Of a stretch of DNA of 12,123 nucleotides, positions 1 through 7,167 are shown piece after piece. The notes under the pieces were generated by a model. That model was not told the DNA's origin. It was given only the letters and a program-made list of their open reading frames with translations, and did no database searches. The stretch spans positions 1 to 12,123 of the forward strand of contig MSJH02000134.1 in the NCBI GenBank assembly GCA_001931875.2. The letters run 5' to 3'. The position numbers and the translations under genes were made by a program. Position 1 is the first letter of the stretch. Every line of letters begins with the position of its first letter. Source of the DNA: Byssochlamys sp. IMV 00236 (lineage: Eukaryota > Ascomycota > Eurotiomycetes > Eurotiales > Thermoascaceae).

Positions 1-1
1 G

Positions 2-37
2 TTTTTTTTTTTTCTTTTTTTTTTTTAAAAAAAAAAA
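2..37. repeat. Poly-T then poly-A tract at window start
   Basis: A nearly pure T run (2-26, one C) switches directly to an A run (27-37) just before the ATG of the SH3 gene. Such T-rich tracts upstream of starts recur here, for example before SDO1, and are common in AT-rich fungal promoters and 5' leaders. The true promoter lies mostly outside the window. Confidence 0.7.
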
Positions 38-38
38 T

Positions 39-1019
39 ATGGCAGAAAACAAAAAGAAAGAAAAAAAGGACAAGAAGAAGAAGAAGGAAAAAGGAGCAGC
101 AGTAGAAGAAGAAAGATTTAAACCGGTTATAAATCCTGACTATAACCCTACCGATAGTAATAATAACGAAGACGCAGAAAAGTGGACTATTGCTTCCAAG
201 CGTTCAGATATAATACAACCCAACTCACCCAAGAGCCCTACTCCTGCCGAACTACAAGGTTTTACAGCGTACAAGTATGTACCGAGTCCAGGCTATGCTC
301 ATTTAGATCCCTCCAAGCATAAGAACGCTCACTCCGCTTTTGATCAGTTGCAAAAAGTCATTGCAGCTCAAGAACAACAGCAAAAGCAACAAGGTTCACC
401 CCAAAAATCCACTCAAAAGAAGCAACCCAAGCAACCACAACCACAACAACCATTACCATCACAACAGCATAAAGTGCAACCACAGCAACCACGACCACAA
501 CAGCAGCATAGAGTGCAACAGCAACAACCACCGAGGATGCCACAGACAGGTCATGCCTTTCAACAAAGGCCGCCTCCTATGCCAATCCATCAATCGCCAC
601 AGTTATATCAAGGCCCGCCTCATCAACAACGTGCTCCATATACACAACAACAACAACAACAACAGTGGCCACGGCAACCGGGTCAACCTAGTCAGCCTTT
701 CCGCTTAGACGACGGAAGCAGTGTGCAACATTACGGTAAAGTAAAACAAAAAAGCAATATGGTCATCGCGTGACTTTCTAAATTAATACTCTGTAGCACG
801 CGCTTTATGGAACTACAATGCTCAGGTAAGAATAAAATAAGTTTTCCTTAAAAAGAAACTAAACAGTATCATTAGATGGCAAGTGAGTTATCATTCGTGG
901 CAAATGACCGATTTGCTATTCTCAATAAACAGCCAGACGGTTGGTGGTATGCTGAATTACTGGATAATAACAGGAGAAGACGCGGTCTGGTTCCGGGGAA
1001 CTACATGTCACCCCTCTAA
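39..1019 (+). CDS. Gln/Pro-rich protein with C-terminal SH3 domain
   Basis: Three exons: 39-735, 797-825 and 876-1019, giving 289 aa. Introns are 736-796 (donor GTAAAG, acceptor TGTAG) and 826-875 (GTAAGA/ATTAG). The splicing rebuilds a clear SH3 domain at about residues 233-289: ALWNY (the ALYDY position), the paired Trp in GWWYAELL, then GLVPGNYM. Without the splices the frame stops at 773. The N-terminus is a very Lys-rich stretch (residues 3-18). Residues about 115-225 are low-complexity Gln/Pro with a short polyQ run. SH3 domains bind Pro-rich peptides and often sit in actin, endocytic or signalling adaptors; the exact role is unknown. The ATG at 39 is the first in frame, but no upstream stop is visible, so an earlier start outside the window cannot be excluded. 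I do not recognise an orthologue. Confidence 0.85.
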
Positions 1020-1039
1020 AAGCTCATATTTATAGATTT

Positions 1040-1045
1040 AATAAA
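1040..1045 (+). terminator. AATAAA poly(A) hexamer for the SH3 gene
   Basis: AATAAA lies 21 bases after the TAA of the SH3 gene and 12 bases before the end of the convergent transporter CDS. Cleavage would therefore fall inside the transporter's last exon on the opposite strand. The hexamer is seen directly; its use is inferred. Confidence 0.4.
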
Positions 1046-1056
1046 CCTCCATTTTA

Positions 1057-2890
1057 TTATAAAGCATATCTAAACTGTGGATGTTTATCATAAACACCGT
1101 CTATTTCTAAGCTAGACATATCTGTCGTCTCAGGCACGCCATATATTTGATCTCTTTGCTTGTTTTCTCTATCCAGCAAGAATCGTAGGAGTGCCGCTGA
1201 AGATGCTGCCAAGGTCAAAAATACTAGACAGACAATATGTCCCTTGACATATCGTGGGCCGTCTTCGGTTCGATAGATCTGAGTCCCGAGCATACTAAAA
1301 CACTGAGCGATCATACTGACCATTGCGATGGCTACACCTCGCTTGGTGTGACCTAGTTGGTTATTCGAAACCCAGGAGAGAGTAAGGGGTATGATCGGGT
1401 AGATGCCGCATGCGACAAGAATTGCTCCTGTGTATCGCAGACCGACGTTGAAACTGGCTAGTAAAAAAATGTAGCCGAGAATACCGAGAAAGCAAACCCC
1501 AATGACGTGGTACCCTCGTTGAAGTGTACGATCTGAATTCCAAGAGACGATCTATAGCAACATGGGTTAAACTTTGTATTTTAAAAGGAAAGAATTACTT
1601 ACAAACACCAAGATACTAGCAGCAACGTAGGGTGGTATGGATAATAGTTGTGCATTAAGTGAACTGAATCCCATGTCACGAATGATTGTAGGAAGGAAGA
1701 TGGCAAAACTGGCGAGCGCGATATTTAATCCAATATAAATAATAACTACATCATGTTATTATCTCTATTTCTTTCTTTTTTTATTTTTTTTTTTTATTTT
1801 TTTTTATTTTTACCTGCTAACCAAACTTTATAATCTATCAAGGCGGCTATGAACTGATGTTTGTCGAACCCATGATGATCTGTGTTTCCGCTATTCTTTG
1901 TTCTTTGGACGGCAACTTCTTTTTCCTCTTTTGTCAACCATCGTCCCGCATTTTCAGGCATATCAGGCAGCACTATAAAACTGAGCAAACCAAGAGCGAT
2001 AGTTGGAACAGACTCAACAATGAATAACCATCTACATATACAGTGTGTGAGAGAGGGTTTATGTGAGTTCTTTTATAAACCTTACCTCCATCCTGCTAAT
2101 CCATGAACACCGTCCAGATCCTTTAGGACGCCATAGGCTACTGCACCTGCAAAGGCACCAGCAACTGTAGATGATCCAAAATAGATTGCAACTCGTGTAG
2201 CCAATTCGTTACGCTGATACCAAAAGGAAAGAAACAATGGCGTAGATGGTCCTACACCCGTTTCAAAGATACCCAAAAAGAACCGACAGGCAATCAAACC
2301 TGCAGCGTTGTGGGTAAATGCTTGACTAATGGGTGTTATTTTTTTTTTTTTATGAATAGATATCTGAGATTAAACTTACCAGAAGGAGCATATACCCCAC
2401 AAGATCATCGTGCCCGAAATCCATCGTGATGGTCGTAGTCGCTTCACCAACAAATTAGATGGGATATGAAAGATGACGTAGCCTTTTGCATTACGTTGTT
2501 ATTTGTCATTCTTTGCATCTCTTTCTCTTTTACACACATACCTGCAAAGAATATGGTCAAGGCAGTATAATAATCATTTCCAACTAAATGCAAATCTTTT
2601 TCCAAAGAGCCAAGACGCGCATTGCCAATATTATTTCTATCAAGACTCAACAAGAGATAAAGTATAGATAACCAAGGAATCAACCTGTTGCAAGAGATCA
2701 ATATGATCTCCCTTTCTTTCATCTCGTATTATCTATACCTTAGATCAATCTTTCTCAGCAACCTTTTCTCGACAGCATGAAACTGTTCCTTTTGAGTCAT
2801 TGTCATACTACCTCCTGGTGTAGTACTACCACTATCCTCAATCGAATTATAGTTTTCCTTTTTTGAGTTGATAGACACTGTTTGACTCAT
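1057..2890 (-). CDS. MFS transporter, Dal5/allantoate-permease-like (anion:cation symporter) family
   Basis: Seven exons (coding order): 2739-2890, 2542-2684, 2380-2482, 2086-2325, 1814-2031, 1603-1745 and 1057-1551, giving 497 aa, the usual size for this family. Introns are 51-68 nt and all six phases match. The N-terminus (about 50 aa) is hydrophilic and Ser/Thr-rich. TM1 begins at LIPWLSILYLLLSL and is followed by the hallmark DRNNIGNARL (about 66-75). Other family blocks include ACRFFLGIFETGVGPS, GLAGWRWLFIVESVP, the LPDMPENAGRWLT linker and, near the C-terminus, IYRTEDGPRYVKGH. Fungal members carry allantoate, nicotinate, pantothenate, biotin or other small organic anions across the plasma membrane; the substrate cannot be told from sequence alone. 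The start at 2890 is the first in-frame ATG of a well-behaved exon 1. It is convergent with the SH3 gene, with 37 bases between the stop codons. Confidence 0.92.
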
Positions 2891-3080
2891 TAAAAGAAAA
2901 AAGAGGAAAAAGGCAAAAAGGGAAAGGGAAAGGGAAAAGAAGGGGGAATGATTGTATTTAGTATTGTTTGTGAGTAACTACAAAAAACAAACTTGATTGG
3001 CTGATCATTTCCCGATCAAAAAAAGAAGAAAAAAAGAGCTTGCATTGTATGACAAGGCAAAATATGTACATTTTTCTATT
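2891..3080. other. Intergenic region between transporter start and ALB1 stop
   Basis: About 190 bases that serve as the transporter's promoter and 5' leader and the ALB1 3' end. Read on the minus strand, the region next to the transporter ATG is rich in C/T, with CCCTTT-type repeats at about 2910-2945, typical of pyrimidine-rich fungal leaders. No ORF or RNA gene is seen. Confidence 0.5.
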
Positions 3081-3448
3081 TTATTGAGGTTGTCCCAACG
3101 TAGTTCCAGGACCAGAAGCTGCGGCCTGTAAGATTTCATCTGATGGAATACAAGCAGTGATCACTCTTTGTCTTCCAGGATCCACAATAGCAACATCTAA
3201 TGGATATTAGCTTTGTTTCTTTAACACTTTATATATCTACCTTTCATATCTTCTTCATAGTCAATTAATCCTTTTTTTGCCAAAAGCTTCTTTTCATGTC
3301 GAACTGCCTTTTCTAATTGCTTTTGTTTCTTTTTTGTCATAACTCTAGTTGTTGTCACAGTAGGTTGAATACGATTTGTTGATTTCTTCATGCTTTTAGC
3401 CATGCGTCTTAACTTTTCTTTAGATTGTCCCTTTGCTAATAATCCCAT
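3081..3448 (-). CDS. ALB1: Alb1-like ribosome biogenesis/export protein
   Basis: Two exons, 3241-3448 and 3081-3196, with a 44-nt intron (donor GTAGAT, acceptor ATTAG, phase 1), give a 107-aa very basic protein. Three features match fungal Alb1: a Lys/Arg-rich N-terminal half, a central TRVMTKKKQKQLEKAVRHEK block that resembles the TRTLSKKRAKKIER region of yeast Alb1, and a C-terminal GPGTTLGQPQ resembling yeast GQGTTLGGP. In yeast Alb1 is a small nuclear/shuttling partner of Arx1 on pre-60S particles; that role is family knowledge, not shown here. The protein is shorter than yeast Alb1 (about 175 aa). Confidence is limited because such basic proteins have low-complexity similarity, but the C-terminal motif is specific. 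Confidence 0.65.
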
Positions 3449-3476
3449 TAGCTTTATACTTTTTCACTTGTCTTCT

Positions 3477-3488
3477 TTATATATATAC
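3477..3488 (-). promoter_or_regulatory. TATA-like element upstream of ALB1
   Basis: On the minus strand this reads GTATATATATAA, ending 28 bases before the ALB1 ATG. It is a good TATA-box match, but it sits so close to the ATG that the 5' leader would be very short; it may be simple AT repeat instead. Confidence 0.3.
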
Positions 3489-3686
3489 ATTACGTTTATT
3501 GATGTTACAAATGCCTCCCATTATGATTATTTTGTTATGTTATGAGAAAAAAAAAATGAAATAAAAAAAAAATAAAAGCAAAGACAGTTGTATATCGAGG
3601 AAAGACAGTCCCAAAATGTTGCAATCTAGTAAAATAATCATGTATTCTTAATGTATTAAAAAAGAAAGAAAGAAAAAGAGATAAAC

Positions 3687-5584
3687 CTATGCTTTGATGT
3701 AAAACAGAATATAAGCTGTTTGACCAGCATGAATTCTTTCGGATGTTCGGGTATTCTCCTCAGTAACCAAGACATCCTTCTCAGAGACAGGAGTGATCGT
3801 CGTATCATCGATATGAAGCCATTCACCATTTCTTCGCTTGATATCACATGTATAATGGCCTCCACCAGCAGATGATCCATGATGATAGACAATGCCAAAT
3901 AGTTTATATGTTACGCTTTCATTCGGTCGTAACACGGGCACCATCCATTCGGGATTTATCACTAGTTTGGACCCATAGGTCACTCGTTTCGATAGCTTTT
4001 GGACACCACCGACATTATCAAATACAAATCGTTTCATATGCAAAATCAACACGGCTGGCAATCTTTCAAAATAAACCTGTTTGGTTGCTTCCACCTTGAT
4101 TCCCTTGGGTGAGGTATAATCGTGCATTATCTCAGGTAAGGTCATGTTTGCGATCGCATCCTCCACAGAGTGGACATTTTCAGGTTGAATGTCAAGTGGA
4201 AGTGATTGAAATGGTTCGAGGTTGATCGAGTCTTTGGCTCCAGGACAACGCAAGACAGATCGAACCTTGCCTCCAAAAATTTTAGATATAGGTGATTCCT
4301 CAAATCCAGTCTATCATTCAAAAAGTAAGCATCGTCATTCTACTTGTAACAAAAACACTTACAGCACGCAAATTGCTCGTCTTGTTCTTTGCTCCTACTT
4401 CTAACCATCCTTCGCCTTTACCCACTACTTCTTCTTCCATCTTTCTTTCTTGTCGTTCCTTTAGCACATTCGTCATTTCTTCATGTAAACCATCCAAAAG
4501 GAAACAAAGAAACTCTTCAGAATCTTCTTGGCGACCACGAAGGGTGTCAAATTTCTTTTGACCGCGTAGTGCGTTATAAACATACTCTGGCACAAAGGGC
4601 TCTCCATAAGGTTCCAAAGTGTTGTCCAATCGATCCGTCTGAAACTCGTTGACAAATTCAATGCTACAGGAGTGTGAGCTGTAAATTGTGTGTATTATGA
4701 TATAACTTACATCGAGTCAAGTAGCGGTGTTTTGCTTTGGATGTTATGAGCTACTTGTGTACTGATCGTTTTGATAAGATTATAAAATGGTGGACAATGC
4801 GATAATGGTTGAAGGATCTATTACACTTAGTTTTTCATTCTTTTTGTTTGTTCTTTATTCCGACGACTTACCACATTCATAAAGCATGTGTTCACATTGT
4901 TGATCAAGCCTCTAGGCTGAAGTAAAGGTGCATTAAATGTAGGCTCATATTTACTAATGATGTCTAATATAAAGAATATAAGTTCTTGTCTTTTTATCTC
5001 GTATATTTTCTTACCAGCAATGCCAGTAAATTTGGGTGTAATTGAAGGCGTGGGAGAAGTAGAAGTTTTAGGTGTCTGTTTGCCATTGACTGTAGGTGCA
5101 TTGTTTGGAACAGAGGTACTAGCAGTTGTCGAGGTGGATGAAGAGGCAGAAGATGCTTTCGATTTGTTTTCTGATGTCTTTAACAAAGCGGCCCAACTGG
5201 TAGCAGTAGACTTTGGTTTTGGCTTGGATGTCTCCACTGGACTGTTAGTACCGTTGGTTATCGGAGGCTTTTTCACTGATTCTTCTTCTTTTATAGGTTC
5301 TATTTTCTTCTCTTCGCTTGGTTTTTTTCTAGGTGGGATACCTGTGACAAAAGGAGTCTATCATGTCCTAAAGTTTAGTTTTCATCCAAAAGAGAATAAA
5401 AATAATAAAAACCTTTTTGGGAGGTGTCAGAGGAACACCGGCAATACTAAGTACAGAATTGATTTCAGCTCGAGTGATTTCACCAAAGCAAAACGAGGGC
5501 ATAAATATAGCGTCCGTATTCTATAAAAAAAGAGATTAGATAGATAACTTCTTCTTGTTTCCATTTTACCTTTCCCGAAGGCAT
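3687..5584 (-). CDS. UBP3: Ubiquitin carboxyl-terminal hydrolase, Ubp3/USP10 family
   Basis: Seven exons (coding order): 5570-5584, 5413-5520, 5015-5357, 4872-4963, 4711-4817, 4363-4663 and 3687-4310, giving 529 aa. Introns are 47-55 nt. Catalytic blocks: Cys box PRGLINNVNTCFMN with nucleophile Cys182; RQEDSEEFL in exon 6; SPISKIFGGKVRSVL; LPAVLILHMKRF; and the His box YHHGSSAGGGHYTCDI (His about 474) with WLHIDD (Asp about 490/491). The order and wording match yeast Ubp3 and human USP10. The disordered N-terminus (about 1-150) is Ser/Thr/Lys-rich with SWAALL and an FGEI motif. Ubp3/USP10 removes ubiquitin with a Bre5/G3BP partner and is linked to ribophagy, secretory transport and stress granules. 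Odd points: a 15-nt first exon (five residues), a weak GTTTTT donor for intron 2, and Val where most USPs have Gly in the Cys box. The acceptor of intron 5 is ambiguous: TACAG 15 bases upstream of the chosen TGTAG would add five residues. Confidence 0.9.
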
Positions 5585-5994
5585 TTTTAAATGTTTGTAC
5601 AATTGTTATTCTTTTTTCTTTTTCTTCTATATAAATTAATTCACTTGGTTCTTTATATAATACACAATATTCAATGTCGTTTCTTTTTGTTAATAATTAA
5701 TGCTGAATATAAGAAACTGGTCTACACATAATTTGATATAATTGGCTTTTGATGTTGAAATTGACTTGTCCAGAGTCAATAAATAAACTCTTTTTCTCTG
5801 TTGTGTTTAAGAACAAAAAAGTAGAAAAAAGGATTAAAAAGGGGGGTTGTTCCTCTTTTAAAAAAAAGAAAAAGAAAAAGTAGCAGCAAACGTGTAACGC
5901 AGCATTTGTCATTGCACCGCAGTCACGGCTTTTTTTTTTTTCCTTGTTTTTCTCTCTCTCTTTCTTTCTTTTTACACAAACAGTGCAGTAAAGA

Positions 5995-6013
5995 GATGCA
6001 TAAAGGATGCATA
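5995..6013. repeat. Direct repeat GATGCATA x2, 11-bp period
   Basis: GATGCATA occurs at 5995-6002 and 6006-6013. Each copy holds the palindrome ATGCAT, and the copies are exactly one helical turn apart in the most base-balanced part of the divergent promoter. It could be a paired protein-binding site; no factor is identified. Confidence 0.4.
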
Positions 6014-6142
6014 TCTTGAAGGATACAACATGTGTACATTATTATGTGAGCATACATCAATTTCACTATTCCTTTTTTTTTTTGAGTCTTTGTTTCTGGT
6101 TTTTTTTTTCCCTCTTTATTTGTTTCATATTCCGCAGCTGTT

Positions 6143-6180
6143 TCTCTCTCTCTCTCTCTTTCTTTTTTTTTTTTTTTTTT
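6143..6180 (+). repeat. (TC)n followed by T18 tract before SDO1 start
   Basis: A TC dinucleotide run (6143-6159) is followed by a run of 18 T (6163-6180), ending seven bases before the SDO1 ATG. Pyrimidine tracts directly upstream of the start are typical of highly expressed fungal genes; here the tract is probably in the 5' leader or core promoter. Confidence 0.6.
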
Positions 6181-6187
6181 CTTTAAA

Positions 6188-6982
6188 ATGGTTATTCAAC
6201 AACCTAGCTCACAAATAAAGTAAGCTGCTATTGTTTATATAATTCGCTCTACTTATGACCATAGGCTTACTAACGTGTCAGTCGTTCGTCTTCGAAAGGG
6301 CGGTAAACGTTTTGAACTGGCGTGTTATAAAAATAAAGTAATGGAATGGAGAAGCAATGTGTAAGACTTTCTTTTTTTTTTTCGGTACATCACCTAATGA
6401 GTCCCCCTCTTTAGAGAGACAGATCTAGACGAAGTATTACAGATTCATAATGTATTTACCAATGTGTCCAAAGGACAACTTGCAAGCAAGGAAGATTTAA
6501 AAAAATGCTTTAAAACAGAAGAAGTAGATAAAGTGATCCAAGAGGTATATTTATATGACTCTTGCAACAACTCTCTTTTATTCATACCGTTGTAGATTCT
6601 GAAAAAGGGTGAATTGCAAGTTGCAGAAAAAGAAAGATCAAATCAACTGGAAACTCTGTGGAAAGATATTGCCAATATTGTGACAGACAACTGCGTGAAC
6701 CCTCAAACAAAACGTCCATATACAGTCACAATGATTGAAAAGGCAATGCAAGATCTTCATTTGAGCGTCAATCCTAAACGTAGTGCCAAGTCTCAAGCGT
6801 TAGATGTGATCAAACAACTGCAAGAGAAGCAGATACTTCCTATTCAACGTGCACAGATGCGTATCAGAATCACATTACAACAATCAAAAGAATCAAAAAA
6901 ATTACGCGAGAGTATTTTGCCTCTGTTGACATCTGTTGAAGATGAAGATGCAGGATCGTCCGAGATTGAACTGGTAAGCACT

Positions 6983-7014
<32 letters not shown>

Positions 7015-7167
7015 GAATCGTTGTTATTAACTTGTTTATAGGTTGCGTTGGTTGATCCTGGTAAATATCGTACAATCAATGATTTATTACAAAACGAATC
7101 CAAAGGAAAAGGACAGTTAGAAATCATGAATCTAAGAGAAAAAGAAGAAGGAGATGAAAGGTTTTAA
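6188..7167 (+). CDS. SDO1: Ribosome maturation protein SDO1 / SBDS
   Basis: Five exons: 6188-6219, 6265-6360, 6415-6544, 6596-6973 and 7042-7167, giving 253 aa against about 250 for human SBDS. Introns are 45, 54, 51 and 68 nt, with all phases consistent. The N-terminal FYSH domain reads [20 protein letters not shown], then [15 protein letters not shown]. The [11 protein letters not shown] block, the [12 protein letters not shown] block (about 119-130) and the C-terminal VALVDPGKY...[10 protein letters not shown]...EGDERF block all match SBDS in order. With the GTPase Efl1, SBDS releases eIF6/Tif6 from late cytoplasmic 60S subunits (family knowledge). The start at 6188 gives the conserved N-terminus [15 protein letters not shown]. 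It is divergent from the USP10-like gene and convergent with MON1, whose stop overlaps this one. Confidence 0.97.
6983..7010 (+). repeat. A28 homopolymer inside SDO1 intron 4
   Basis: A run of 28 A begins nine bases after the start of the GTAAGC donor of intron 4 (6974-7041) and fills much of that intron. The length may vary between strains or reflect sequencing error. The acceptor TTTATAG at the far end is intact. Confidence 0.85.
7083..7088 (-). terminator. AATAAA hexamer for MON1, inside SDO1 exon 5
   Basis: TTTATT on the plus strand is AATAAA on the MON1 strand, about 76 bases past the MON1 stop and within the last SDO1 exon. It is a candidate poly(A) signal because any MON1 3' UTR has to run antisense into SDO1. 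Confidence 0.3.

Larger units (their letters stand above)
5585..6187. promoter_or_regulatory. Divergent promoter region between UBP3 and SDO1
   Basis: This region of 603 bases lies between the divergent starts of the USP10-like gene (left) and SDO1 (right). It holds T- and CT-rich tracts (about 5929-5972, 6070-6120, 6143-6180), an A/G-rich stretch around 5815-5880, and a less biased core at about 5880-6025 with a GATGCATA repeat. Open frames inside (5697-5912 minus, 6030-6218 plus) are runs of Phe/Lys/Ser from these tracts and are not considered genes. Confidence 0.6.

Noticed and set aside
340..708. Overlapping Asn/His-rich plus-strand frame and Val-rich minus frame inside the SH3 gene
   Set aside because: They are alternate-frame readings of the CAA/CAR-rich polyQ coding region and have no independent support.
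1361..1543. 60-codon minus-strand open frame
   Set aside because: It is the wrong frame of transporter exon 7; the true frame continues the MFS protein.
1882..2106. 74-codon plus-strand open frame
   Set aside because: It is antisense to transporter exons 4-5, which carry clear MFS family blocks.
4957..5526. Long 189-codon plus-strand open frame, hydrophobic
   Set aside because: It is antisense to UBP3 exons 2-4. Its hydrophobic look comes from complementing Ser/Lys/Thr codons, and UBP3 has strong family support.
5697..5912. 71-codon minus frame rich in Phe
   Set aside because: It arises from poly-T/poly-A tracts in the divergent promoter, with no family resemblance.
6030..6218. 62-codon plus frame rich in Phe/Leu/Ser, hydrophobic
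   Set aside because: It is pyrimidine-tract translation that overlaps the SDO1 start in another frame.
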